Origin: Actinoallomurus oryzae
GTDB lineage: Bacteria; Actinomycetota; Actinomycetes; Streptosporangiales; Streptosporangiaceae
DNA length: 64,000 bases
NCBI RefSeq assembly: GCF_039541955.1
Contig: NZ_BAABHF010000049.1
Location: 1 to 64,000 of the forward strand
Direction: 5' to 3'
The notes beneath the pieces are model-generated. The model saw only the letters and a program-made list of their open reading frames with translations. It ran no database searches and was not told the origin of the DNA. A program made the translations under genes and the position numbers. Within the stretch, counting starts at the first letter, position 1; each line of letters begins with the position of its first letter. Shown here piece after piece: positions 17,087 to 24,778 of this stretch.

Positions 17087-17100
17087 TGGGAGCGCTCCCA
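17087..17100. promoter_or_regulatory. CebR/CelR operator, perfect palindrome
   Basis: TGGGAGCGCTCCCA is identical to the 14-bp CebR/CelR box known from Streptomyces and Thermobifida. It sits 42 bp before the repressor start, so the regulator and the GH48 gene behind it should be autoregulated and cello-oligosaccharide inducible. Confidence 0.9.
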
Positions 17101-17369
17101 CACCATCCAAGCCATGAGAGTCCTTGTCAACAGGGAGATTTCCGGCGGGTTAACCCGCTGTAACCCGGCGCGCGCCGGACACCCGCCCGAGCAGGACCGA
17201 CGCGCACCACTCCCGGTGACCGCGACATGAAAGGAGCTGAAAGAAGCGACCCGGGGCGTGCCGGTGAGGCTCGCCCCCGGCGGCAGGGAGCGGTCGGCCG
17301 GCGGCTCGTCCCGGCGTTCGGCCCCCGCTTCTCCAGCCGCGGCTCACCCTGACCGGCCGCTCCGCCCTC
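17101..17369. other. Intergenic region between the cellulase repressor and the TenA-like gene
   Basis: This 269-bp stretch carries the upstream promoter DNA of the repressor and the 3' flank of the TenA-like gene. I see no ORF with coding character and no clear hairpin terminator. Confidence 0.5.
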
Positions 17370-18023
17370 TCAGCGGTACACCGCGTCGTGGAAGGCGATC
17401 TCGGCCTCGAGCATCCCGGTGAACCAGCGGTCGACGCGCTCGTCCGGGAGGTCGGCGGGCAGCGCGTCGACCTGGGCCGCCAGGGCCGCCACGCCCGCGC
17501 GGAACTCCGCGCCGGCGTGCAGGGACACCCAGTCGGCGATCGGCCCGGCCGGGACGTCGCCCCGCTCGTGCGCGCGGGTGCACCAGGCGGAGTACAGGCT
17601 CTCCGCGGCGAACAGCACGGTCATCACCGCCGGATACCCGCCCTCGCGCGCGGCGGCCAGCGCGAACTCCGACAGCACGGCCGCCCGCCCGGCCACGTCC
17701 GGCCGGGCCGGAACGGGCCAGGCGGCGCGGGCCGCGCGGAAGTAGTCCGCCTGTTCGGTCGTCAGCGCGTGCACCGCCCGCGCGTTGCGTTCCAGCGCCG
17801 TACGGTCCGGGGCGTCCCACACGGCCAGGCCGTGCAGGCGGGTGGCCGTCTCGACGAAGGACTCCTCGATCGCCAGGTAGTCGGCGTAGGCCGTGTCGCC
17901 GATCGTCCCGGCGGTGACCTCCTCGACGAACCGCATGCCGAGCGCCCGTTCCATGGTCGCGGCGCACGCGCCGAGCAGCCGCCCGGATCGGCTCACCGGG
18001 CCGTGCGGCGTACGCTCGCTCAT
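17370..18023 (-). CDS. TenA/thiaminase-II-family protein
   Basis: 217 residues of the all-helical TenA fold (MRFVEEVTAGTIGDTAYADYLAIEESFVETATR, AAESLYSAWC, FHDAVYR). TenA enzymes hydrolyse thiamine or amino-pyrimidine breakdown products, but many family members in catabolic operons have other or unknown roles. The usual active-site Cys of TenA-C is not evident near residue 135 (the region reads VLFAAESLYSAWC). ATG 18023 overlaps a short ORF by ATGA and follows GAAGGAAGA. It is the last gene of the BtpA/PfkB operon, so a role on that operon's substrate is more likely than thiamine salvage. Confidence 0.75.
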   Translation of the reverse strand: MSERTPHGPVSRSGRLLGACAATMERALGMRFVEEVTAGTIGDTAYADYLAIEESFVETATRLHGLAVWDAPDRTALERNARAVHALTTEQADYFRAARAAWPVPARPDVAGRAAVLSEFALAAAREGGYPAVMTVLFAAESLYSAWCTRAHERGDVPAGPIADWVSLHAGAEFRAGVAALAAQVDALPADLPDERVDRWFTGMLEAEIAFHDAVYR

Positions 18024-18082
18024 GAGTCTTCCTTCGTCGGGGGAGAGACCAGGCGCGCGTGTTCTTTGCTCCGCTCGCTCAT
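18020..18082 (-). CDS. Intercistronic short ORF, copy 1 (20 residues)
   Basis: It starts at ATG 18082, overlapping the stop of the upstream GATase-like gene (ATGA), and stops overlapping the TenA-like start (ATGA). The peptide begins MSERS and ends PPTKEDS. The TKED codons ACGAAGGAAGAC serve as the Shine-Dalgarno of the next gene. The middle is shorter and more diverged than in the other copies. Whether the peptide itself matters is unknown. Confidence 0.5.
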   Translation of the reverse strand: MSERSKEHARLVSPPTKEDS

Positions 18083-18825
18083 CCGGCGAGCCACTCGACG
18101 AGGCCGCCGAACACCATGGCGTAGCCGTCCCATTCCTCGCAGAACGGCGTGGGCGCCCAGTGCGGTGAGCAGTCGGAGGTGAACACCGCCGAGCGTCCCG
18201 AGCCGTGGCCGCCGACGGCGACCAGCGGGTCGCCGTTCAGCGTGGCCAGGACGTCCGCGCCGGGGCGGGGCCGGACGCGGTTGTAGCCCAGCAGCAGCGG
18301 CCAGTCGCCGTCGACACCGCCGAGCGCGGGGTGACCCGGGCCGGTGACCTCCGGTTTCGCGCCCGCGGGCAGTTCGACCCGGTCGTCCTCGGGCAGCAGC
18401 TCGACCGGAAGCACCTCGTGCAGCGCCGTGTTGCGGTACGCGGCCTTGGCCTCGAAACCGGTGAACGAGAGATAGCCGCCGACCATCAGCAGGCCGCCGC
18501 CGTCGCCGACCCAGCCGCGCAGCGCGGCGATCCGGTCGGCGCCCGGCCGCGCCCGCTCGAACACCTCGGGGGCGAGCTGCAGGGAGTTCGCGCCGATGTC
18601 GGAGAGCACGACCACGTCGTACTCGGCCAGCGCGGCGGCGTCACCGGGGAACCCGGCCGGCACCAGGTGGGCGGGCAGGTGAACGACCTCGTGCCCGCGG
18701 CTCTCCAGCGCCCGGCGCAGCGGTTCGACGCCGACGACGTACGAGCTGGTGGTGAACGAGTCGACCCCCTTGATGTGGGTGGACTGGGTGATCCAGCTCT
18801 CGCCGGCGATCAGGACGCGGCTCAC
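18079..18825 (-). CDS. Glutamine-amidotransferase-like (ThuA-superfamily) protein
   Basis: 248 residues from GTG 18825, preceded by AAGGAG. The start SRVLIAGESWITQSTHIKGVDSFTTSSY and the central VVVLSDIGANS resemble class-I GATase-like proteins (COG5426 group). The nucleophile elbow has no Cys at the expected place, so it is probably not a true amidotransferase. Some relatives act in sugar catabolism or bind sugar-like ligands. It lies between the phosphotriesterase-family and TenA-like genes, joined to each through an intercistronic short ORF. Specific function not assignable. Confidence 0.7.
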   Translation of the reverse strand: MSRVLIAGESWITQSTHIKGVDSFTTSSYVVGVEPLRRALESRGHEVVHLPAHLVPAGFPGDAAALAEYDVVVLSDIGANSLQLAPEVFERARPGADRIAALRGWVGDGGGLLMVGGYLSFTGFEAKAAYRNTALHEVLPVELLPEDDRVELPAGAKPEVTGPGHPALGGVDGDWPLLLGYNRVRPRPGADVLATLNGDPLVAVGGHGSGRSAVFTSDCSPHWAPTPFCEEWDGYAMVFGGLVEWLAG

Positions 18826-18844
18826 TGTGTACTCCTTCTTTCTC

Positions 18845-18937
18845 TCATGGCGACCGGTGTCCGGTCATGAATTCCTCCTGCGTCGGAGGGCGTGACCACA
18901 GGGCCGTGTCTTCGATTCCCTCGCTGCGCTCGGTCAT
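18845..18937 (-). CDS. Intercistronic short ORF, copy 2 (30 residues)
   Basis: ATG 18937 overlaps the stop of the phosphotriesterase-family gene (ATGA). The peptide begins MTERSEGIEDTALW and continues SRPPTQEEF. The terminal part differs from other copies: the usual EDS-stop is replaced by EEF and the frame runs seven codons further. CCTCC and GGAGG flank a 6-base loop within it. The next gene (18825) has its own AAGGAG 20 bp further on. Confidence 0.5.
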   Translation of the reverse strand: MTERSEGIEDTALWSRPPTQEEFMTGHRSP

Positions 18938-19977
18938 GACGCCGCCTGGTCGAACAGCCGGGCGGGGTTGGTCCGCAGGAGGCCTTCGGCGACCTCTGGG
19001 GCGACGCCGTGCTCGACCAGCCGGGGGACGAAGAGCGTGGGCACGTAGCCGAACCCGTTGCCGCCGTACGCGGTGAGCATGCTCTTGAGGAACACGTCGT
19101 GACTGAGCAGAAGGCGCTCGCCGTGCCCGCGCCCGATGAGCCGCGCGATCGCACGCGCGGTCTCGTGCGGCGCCGGGGACTGCCCCTCCCCTGGATAGCG
19201 GAACGGCATCCCGATCATGTCGAACTCGAGCCAGACGCCACGGCCGGCGACGGCCTCCTGGTAGCCGGGGTCGTCGTGGGAGGGGTCCATGTGGCACAGC
19301 ACGACGGCGCCGGGTGCCACCCCGTACTCCCCCAGGACGATGTCGAGGACCTCGTGCGCCCGGCGCTGCCAGCCGGGCAGGTGGACATAGAGCGGGACGC
19401 CGGTCTCGCGCTGGGCGCGCGCGGCGGCGCGCAACGCCGTGTGCTCGTCCTCGGTGAAGTCCGGCGACACCCCGATCTCGCCGATGACGCCCGGGGAGAT
19501 CCCGGTGCCCTCGGCGCCGTCGGTGAACTCGGCCACCAGTTCCGCGGCGAGGCGGCGCTCCCCGGCCGACGACACGTGCGCCGGGTGGAACCGCTCCAGG
19601 TACCAGCCGGAGCCCATGACGATCCGCAGACCGCTGCGCTCGGCGAGCGACCGCAGCACCCTCGGGTCGCGCCCGAGGCCGCCCGGGGTGACGTCGACGA
19701 CCGTGCCGCCCCCGGACGCGGCGAACGCGCGCAGGTCGGCCAGCATCGCGTCGGTGTCGTCCAGGACGCAGTGGTCGAGGCTGGCGTACGGCTGCTCGCG
19801 CAGCAGCCAGGCCAGGTCCGGGGTGGTCCGGGCCTCCCGCAGGAAGCCCAGCCGCGGGTCGTCCGGCTCTGTGACCGCCTTCCGTACGTCGTTGCGCAGG
19901 TGCTCGTGGGTGAGGGTGAGGCCGAGCTCCGCACTGGGCACGGGCCCGGTCACCGTCGTCACCGTCGCCTCGGTCAT
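18934..19977 (-). CDS. Phosphotriesterase-family metal-dependent hydrolase
   Basis: 347 residues of the amidohydrolase TIM-barrel. Metal ligands are visible: THEH near residue 23, Glu in VIGEIG near 165 (in place of the carbamylated Lys of true phosphotriesterases, as in E. coli PHP), His in VHLPGW near 200 and CHMD near 230, and Asp in LLSHD near 293. Relatives hydrolyse lactones or sugar-phosphate esters; a sugar lactonase role would fit the transporter and kinase beside it. ATG 19977 overlaps the permease stop (ATGA). The substrate is unknown. Confidence 0.85.
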   Translation of the reverse strand: MTEATVTTVTGPVPSAELGLTLTHEHLRNDVRKAVTEPDDPRLGFLREARTTPDLAWLLREQPYASLDHCVLDDTDAMLADLRAFAASGGGTVVDVTPGGLGRDPRVLRSLAERSGLRIVMGSGWYLERFHPAHVSSAGERRLAAELVAEFTDGAEGTGISPGVIGEIGVSPDFTEDEHTALRAAARAQRETGVPLYVHLPGWQRRAHEVLDIVLGEYGVAPGAVVLCHMDPSHDDPGYQEAVAGRGVWLEFDMIGMPFRYPGEGQSPAPHETARAIARLIGRGHGERLLLSHDVFLKSMLTAYGGNGFGYVPTLFVPRLVEHGVAPEVAEGLLRTNPARLFDQAAS

Positions 19978-20984
19978 GATCTGCGCGTCAGATGGGCGAA
20001 CAGGTCGGCGAGGGAACGGCCCCGCAGGTTGATCCAGATCGCGACGAGCAGCACCAGGCCGGTCACGATCGGGGTGAGGAACGGGCTCACGCCGAGCAGG
20101 GTCAGGCCGTTGGCGATCACGCCGGTGATGACCGCGCCGATGATGGTGCCGACCATCGTGCCCCGGCCGCCGAACAGATCGGTGCCGCCGAGCACGACCG
20201 CGGCGATCACGGTGAGCTCGAAGCCCTGCCCGGAGTTGGCCGAGCCGGAGCCCAGCCGCGCCGCGGTGAGCAGGCCCGCCACTCCGGCGGCCAGGCCGGT
20301 CAGCATCAACGTGATCATCTTGATCCGGTCGGTGTTCACCCCGGCGCGGCGCACCGACTCCTCCTGGGAACCGATGCCGTTGACGTAGTTGCCGAACCGC
20401 ATCTTGGACAGCAGCACGCCCCCGAGGACGACCGTGACCAGCGCGATCCAGGCCAGCGCGGAGAAGCCGAGGAACTTGGCGTCACCGATCTTGGCGACGA
20501 ACAGCCGCCGGTCGATCGGCACGGAGAAGCCCTGCGTCCACAGCTGCGCGATGCCCCGGATCACCGACATGGTGGCGAGGGTGACGATGAAGGGCGGGAT
20601 CTTCTGGTGTGCCGACAGCCAGCCGTTGACCGCGCCCCAGAGGAGCCCCGCCACCAGCGCGGCGACGATCACGATGGAGGAGTCCCATCCGGCGCGCAGC
20701 ATCTCGGCGGTGCCGGTGGCCACGAACGCGACCGTCGAGCCCACCGACAGGTCGATCTGGCCGGTAGTGATCACGAAGGTCATGGCGACCGCGACGATCA
20801 GGGTGATCGCCACCTGGGTGGCCAGGTTGGAGATGTTGCCGAAGGTCAGGAAGTTCGGGGCGGCGATCCCGAAGGCGAGGAACAGCACCACGGTGACGCC
20901 GAGCATGGCCAGGGTCGCCTTGTTGGCGCGTTCCCACCAGCTGGGCGTCTCGGCGAGCACGGTGGGGACGGTCTCGGCGGTCAT
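19974..20984 (-). CDS. Sugar ABC transporter permease (RbsC family)
   Basis: 336 residues with about nine hydrophobic segments. It shows VITTGQIDLSVGSTVAF, the BPD_transp_2 region GIGSQEESVRRAGVN that contacts the ATPase, and the C-terminal VVLGGTDLFGGRGTMVGTIIGA. This is the membrane channel of a CUT2-type (ribose/galactose-like) importer, forming a homodimer. ATG 20984 is chosen over the upstream GTG because it directly follows GAAGGAGGACTC and overlaps the intercistronic ORF stop. The partner ATPase and binding protein are the two genes upstream. Confidence 0.93.
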   Translation of the reverse strand: MTAETVPTVLAETPSWWERANKATLAMLGVTVVLFLAFGIAAPNFLTFGNISNLATQVAITLIVAVAMTFVITTGQIDLSVGSTVAFVATGTAEMLRAGWDSSIVIVAALVAGLLWGAVNGWLSAHQKIPPFIVTLATMSVIRGIAQLWTQGFSVPIDRRLFVAKIGDAKFLGFSALAWIALVTVVLGGVLLSKMRFGNYVNGIGSQEESVRRAGVNTDRIKMITLMLTGLAAGVAGLLTAARLGSGSANSGQGFELTVIAAVVLGGTDLFGGRGTMVGTIIGAVITGVIANGLTLLGVSPFLTPIVTGLVLLVAIWINLRGRSLADLFAHLTRRS

Positions 20985-21052
20985 GAGTCCTCCTTCGTCG
21001 GAGGGCGTGACCACAGGGGCGTGTCTTCGATTCCCTCGCTTCGCTCACTCAT
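20981..21052 (-). CDS. Intercistronic short ORF, copy 3 (23 residues)
   Basis: It begins at ATG 21052, one base after the ATPase stop, and ends at a TGA overlapping the permease start (ATGA, 20984-20981). The peptide begins MSERSEGIED and ends SRPPTKEDS. CCTCC pairs with GGAGG across the loop GACGAA, so the permease Shine-Dalgarno can be hidden in a hairpin until ribosomes translate the ORF. This copy is closest to the family consensus. Confidence 0.55.
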   Translation of the reverse strand: MSERSEGIEDTPLWSRPPTKEDS

Positions 21053-21053
21053 G

Positions 21054-21800
21054 TCAAGCCGCCTCCTCTGCGTCGGAACGGGTGATCATGGCGACGAGCC
21101 GTTCGATGTCCAGCGCGGACACCGGCTCGTCCTCGACGCTGCGGCCCTCGTACATCACGGTGATGCGGTCGCAGACCTCGAACAGGTCCTGCAGGCGGTG
21201 GGTGATCAGGATGACGCCGACGCCCTGGGCGGCGACGTCGCGGATCATCCGGAGGACCTGCCGTACCTCCGCGACCGCGAGCGCCGCGGTCGGTTCGTCC
21301 AGGATCAGCACGCGCGGCTGGAACGAGACGGCCCGGGCGATCGCCACCGCCTGCCGCTGCCCGCCGGAGAGCCGGCCGATCTCCTGGTACGTCGACTTCA
21401 CGCGGACGTGCAGCTCCGACAGGGTCTCGGCGGCCTTCTCGTGCATCGCCCGGCGGTCGATGAACGGGCCCTTGCGCGGCTCGCGGCCCAGGAAGAGGTT
21501 GCTCGCGACGTCGAGGGTGTCGCAGAGGGCGAGGTCCTGGTAGACGATCCCGATGCGTTCGCGCCGCGCGTCGGCGGGGCTGGCGAAGCGGACGTCGCGG
21601 CCGTCGATGGTGATCTGGCCGGCGTCGTGCTGGATGGCCCCGGCCAGGACCTTCATCAGCGTCGACTTCCCGGCGCCGTTGTCGCCGACCAGGCCGAGCA
21701 CCTCTCCGGGGGCGAGGGTGAGGTCGACGCCCCGCAGGGACTGGACCGCGCCGAACGACTTGGTGATCCCTCTCAGGGTGACCAGCGAGGTATCGCTCAT
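21054..21800 (-). CDS. Sugar ABC transporter ATP-binding protein (single-domain CUT2 type)
   Basis: 248 residues with one ABC domain: Walker A GDNGAGKST (about 38-46), Q-loop VYQDLALCD, signature LSGGQRQAVAIARA, Walker B VLILDEPTAAL and H-loop ITHRL. It is about half the length of RbsA, matching the one-domain ATPases (FrcA type) of actinobacterial sugar importers. ATG 21800 shares its A with the stop of the binding-protein gene (TGATG). It energises the adjacent RbsC-type permease. Confidence 0.93.
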   Translation of the reverse strand: MSDTSLVTLRGITKSFGAVQSLRGVDLTLAPGEVLGLVGDNGAGKSTLMKVLAGAIQHDAGQITIDGRDVRFASPADARRERIGIVYQDLALCDTLDVASNLFLGREPRKGPFIDRRAMHEKAAETLSELHVRVKSTYQEIGRLSGGQRQAVAIARAVSFQPRVLILDEPTAALAVAEVRQVLRMIRDVAAQGVGVILITHRLQDLFEVCDRITVMYEGRSVEDEPVSALDIERLVAMITRSDAEEAA

Positions 21801-22813
21801 CACTTCTCCAGGTAGTAGAGGTAGTTCTTGACGTTGGCCGGGGTGACGATCTGGGTCGGCACCGGGATGTCCTTGGCCACGGTCCGGTGGCAGGCCAGGC
21901 CGATCGCCGCGTTCATCGCGTCGTAGCCGAACTGGAAGGTGTTCTGCTGCACGACGCCGAGGATCCAGCCGGCCCGCAGCCCGTCCACCGCCTGCGAGGA
22001 CAGGTCCCATCCGACGACCTTGAGGTCCTTGGTGCGCTGCTGGCTGACGACGGCGGCGGCCAGGCCGATGAGGGCGGGCTCGCCGGTGGCGTAGGCGTAC
22101 TTCAGGTCGGGGGCGCCGGTGAGCAGGTTCTCGGCCGCGGTCTGGGCGTTCTCCTGGATGTTGCGCCCGTCGACCACGTTCTTGATCTTCATGCCCTTGG
22201 CGGTGACCTCGTCGGTGAAGCCCTTCTGCCGCTCGTTCTGGATGGTGCTGTTGAGCGCGCCGACCACGCCGATGTCGCCCCGGCCACCGGTGATCTTGAG
22301 CAGTGCGTCGCCGAGCTGCTTCCCGCCCTCGGCGTTGGCCGTGCCGACCTGGGTGGCGACGGCCGGGTCGTCGACGGTGGCGTCCACGGCGACGACCGGG
22401 ACTCCGGCCGCCTTCGCCCGCCGGATCGCGGGCTTGATGCCCTCGGTGTCGATCGCGTCCACGATGATCGCGTCGTAGTGGTTGGCCACCAGGTCGTCGA
22501 TCGCGTTGGCCTGGGTGGAGGAGTCGTCGTTGCCGTTGACGATCTGCATCTGCGCGCCGGCCTTGCGCGCGACCGTCTGCGCGCCGGTGTTGATCTGATT
22601 GAAGAACAGCGCCTGGAGGTTGATCGGGACGATGCCGATCTTGGGCTGGTGACCCTGGATCCGGCACGACTGGACGATCTTCGCGGGCGGGGGCGGTCCT
22701 TGTTCGGTGGCCCTCTTCTCCGCGGCGATCTCCCGCCTGGCCGCCGTGTCACACCCGATGGTCGTCAGCAGCAGGCCGATCGAGACCACGGCCGTCACCG
22801 TACGTCGCATCAT
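21800..22813 (-). CDS. Sugar-binding lipoprotein of the ABC transporter
   Basis: 337 residues. The lipoprotein signal reads MMRRTVTAVVSIGLLLTTIGC, with the lipobox Cys at residue 21. A periplasmic-binding-protein type-1 fold follows (INTGAQTVARKAGAQMQIVNG, AIDDLVANHYDAIIVDA, VVGWDLSSQAVDGL). It captures the substrate outside the membrane for the RbsC/ATPase pair. ATG 22813 overlaps the stop of the kinase gene (ATGA); a second ATG follows at 22810. The ligand cannot be read from the sequence; sugars or polyols are usual for the family. Confidence 0.9.
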   Translation of the reverse strand: MMRRTVTAVVSIGLLLTTIGCDTAARREIAAEKRATEQGPPPPAKIVQSCRIQGHQPKIGIVPINLQALFFNQINTGAQTVARKAGAQMQIVNGNDDSSTQANAIDDLVANHYDAIIVDAIDTEGIKPAIRRAKAAGVPVVAVDATVDDPAVATQVGTANAEGGKQLGDALLKITGGRGDIGVVGALNSTIQNERQKGFTDEVTAKGMKIKNVVDGRNIQENAQTAAENLLTGAPDLKYAYATGEPALIGLAAAVVSQQRTKDLKVVGWDLSSQAVDGLRAGWILGVVQQNTFQFGYDAMNAAIGLACHRTVAKDIPVPTQIVTPANVKNYLYYLEK

Positions 22814-23748
22814 CTCTCCTCTCCCTGGGAGTGGGCTGGCTGGGATCGGACCGCCGCCTGGCGGCCGGGGCGCGTTCGGAGGTAGGCGCCGACCGCCTCG
22901 CGCCGGGGCATTCCGTCGCGGGCGCCGGGCCGGGTGCACGACAGGCCGGCGGCGACGGCGGCGAAGCGCGCCGCGTCCAGCGGTGCGGTGCCCCGGTCCA
23001 GCTCCGCGCAGTAGGTGCCGGCGAAGCAGTCGCCGGCGCCCGTGGCGTCCACGGTGTCCACCTTGATCGCCTCGCCGTCGTGGCGTTCGCCGGTGGGCGT
23101 CAGCAGGGTCCAGCCGCGGGGACCGTCGGTGACCATCAGGTATACCTGGTGTTCGATAGCCGCTCTGACCAGCGCTTTGTCGTCGCCGACGTACTCGGTG
23201 AGCTGCGCGCGGCCACCGATCGCGTGGTCGGCGGCCGACAGGGCGGTGCGTATCGCCTCCGGCCCGGAGCAGCCGTCGAGGTCCACGACCACGCGCGGCC
23301 GTCCCTGCCCGGCCGCCAGCGCGCCGGCCGCCGCGGGGAAGCGGTAGCCGTCCAGGTAGAGCCAGTCCGCGCCCGCCTCGCGGGCGGTGCGTACGACCTC
23401 GGCGACGTGAGCGGCGTCGAGCGCGTCGTCCTGGCTGATGATGGAGCGCTCGCCGTCCGGGGTGAGCAGGACGACCGCGGTGGTGAGCTCGGCGGTACGG
23501 GCCGTCCAGTCCGTTCCGACCCCCTCGGCCGCGAGCGTCCGGAGGAACGCCGTGCTCAGCGCGTCGTCGCCGACCACGCCCGCGAACCGGGCGTCGGCGC
23601 CCATCCGGGCCGCCGCCACCGACGCGTTGGCCGCCATCCCGCCCTCGCCGTAGGAGACCCCCGTGGCCTGCACCCGGGCGCCGGGCCCCGGCAGCACCGG
23701 GACGCGTACGGTCAGGTCGGTGTTGGCGTAGCCACAGAAGACGATCAC
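22810..23748 (-). CDS. PfkB-family sugar kinase
   Basis: 312 residues of the ribokinase fold. The N-terminal substrate motif is GGMAANASVAAARMGADARFAGVVGDD and the C-terminal PfkB signature DTVDATGAGDCFAGTY carries the catalytic Asp. It should phosphorylate an imported sugar or nucleoside-like compound with ATP. It overlaps the BtpA gene start region and the lipoprotein gene by 4 bp each, so it is in the middle of a tightly coupled operon. The exact substrate is unknown. Confidence 0.9.
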   Translation of the reverse strand: MIVFCGYANTDLTVRVPVLPGPGARVQATGVSYGEGGMAANASVAAARMGADARFAGVVGDDALSTAFLRTLAAEGVGTDWTARTAELTTAVVLLTPDGERSIISQDDALDAAHVAEVVRTAREAGADWLYLDGYRFPAAAGALAAGQGRPRVVVDLDGCSGPEAIRTALSAADHAIGGRAQLTEYVGDDKALVRAAIEHQVYLMVTDGPRGWTLLTPTGERHDGEAIKVDTVDATGAGDCFAGTYCAELDRGTAPLDAARFAAVAAGLSCTRPGARDGMPRREAVGAYLRTRPGRQAAVRSQPAHSQGEER

Positions 23749-24632
23749 GGAAGGACCACGCCCGCCTTGGCCGCCGCGGCGGTCAGCTCACGGACCTTGC
23801 CGGTGTCGACGCGGCCCCACCAGCGGCCGTTGTCCTTCACCGAGGACGCCACGATGACGCCGTCGCAGGCGGGCAGCAGCCCGCCGATGTTGCCGGCGGT
23901 GATGCCGGAACCGATCACGACCGGGAGCGTGGTGTGCGCGGCGATGCCCTCGACCTCGTCCAGCGCGGCCGCGTCGCCGGTCCGCGACCCGGTGGCGATC
24001 AGCACGTCGGCGTTGAAGAACTCGGCGTCCTCGGTCTGCTCGGCCAGCGTACGGTCGGCGACGATCGCGTGGGAGCCGTGCTTGACGTGCACGTCGGCGA
24101 AGACCTTGACGGGGCCCGCGCCGATCCGGCTCCGATAGCGGGTGGCGTGCGCCGACTGGCCCTCGATGATGCCCTCGTTGGCGACATATGCGTTGGCCCA
24201 CTGGTTGACCCGGACGAAGCCGGCGCCACCGGACCAGGCGGAGGCGATCGAGCACTCGGCGGCGTTGGACAGGACGCTGACGCCCAGCCGGCCGCCGGCG
24301 CTCTCCAGGGTCGCGTGCCGTACGCGGTCGGTCACCACGGCCATCGCCGCCGCGGTCTCATAGCCGTGCTCCCCCGGCTTGAGGAACGGGATGTCCCAGT
24401 GGTTCTCCACGATGAGCCCGTGGCAGCCGCCCTCCAGGTACGCCCGCGCCTCCTCGATCGCGAAGACGGAGATCTCGTCGAGCGGGGTGCCCTGATACTC
24501 CGGGCTGCCGGGCAGCGGAGGCAGGTGGATCACGCCGATGACGACCTTCGAGGTGCCGAACAGCTCCTCGATCGCGTTCGGCTTGGGAGGGAACACGCCC
24601 AGCGTCTGCTCGCTCCCGGCCGCCCTCACCAT
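23745..24632 (-). CDS. BtpA/SgcQ-family TIM-barrel protein
   Basis: 295 residues. BtpA family features are VIGVIHLPPLPGSPEYQG near residue 32, ENHWDIPF, RVNQWANAYVANEGIIEG and the C-terminal ITAGNIGGLLPACDGVIVASSVK. Family members occur with sugar transport and kinase genes (SgcQ in E. coli) and as a photosystem I factor in cyanobacteria; the enzymatic activity is not established. A phosphosugar aldolase or isomerase role would suit its position as first gene of the operon. ATG 24632. The promoter and LacI operator lie directly upstream. Confidence 0.88.
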   Translation of the reverse strand: MVRAAGSEQTLGVFPPKPNAIEELFGTSKVVIGVIHLPPLPGSPEYQGTPLDEISVFAIEEARAYLEGGCHGLIVENHWDIPFLKPGEHGYETAAAMAVVTDRVRHATLESAGGRLGVSVLSNAAECSIASAWSGGAGFVRVNQWANAYVANEGIIEGQSAHATRYRSRIGAGPVKVFADVHVKHGSHAIVADRTLAEQTEDAEFFNADVLIATGSRTGDAAALDEVEGIAAHTTLPVVIGSGITAGNIGGLLPACDGVIVASSVKDNGRWWGRVDTGKVRELTAAAAKAGVVLP

Positions 24633-24644
24633 TGTCGCCTCCTG

Positions 24645-24658
24645 TGTAATCGATTGCA
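24645..24658. promoter_or_regulatory. LacI-family operator before the BtpA operon
   Basis: TGTAATCGATTGCA is centred on the palindrome AATCGATT, 13 bp upstream of the BtpA gene start. It nearly repeats at 24766-24778 on the regulator side. Position and A/T content support repression by the divergent LacI protein. Confidence 0.7.
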
Positions 24659-24765
24659 GTGAAGATGGGTTGAACCGTAAGGGGGCAATCGCAGGCCGTC
24701 AAGGGTCTAGACTCAGCCAAGTCGCTGGTTACGGAAACGCTCGCGCTTCCGGACGGTTCGGAAAG

Positions 24766-24778
24766 GTAAACGATTGCA
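24766..24778. promoter_or_regulatory. Second LacI operator overlapping the regulator start
   Basis: GTAAACGATTGCA differs from the matching part of the first site by one base. It covers the Shine-Dalgarno to start-codon region of the regulator gene (TTG 24774), implying autorepression. Confidence 0.6.

Noticed and set aside
21054..22667. A 537-codon frame that would extend the ABC ATPase upstream
   Set aside because: The extra N-terminal part is a shifted frame of the binding-lipoprotein gene. The ATPase starts at ATG 21800.
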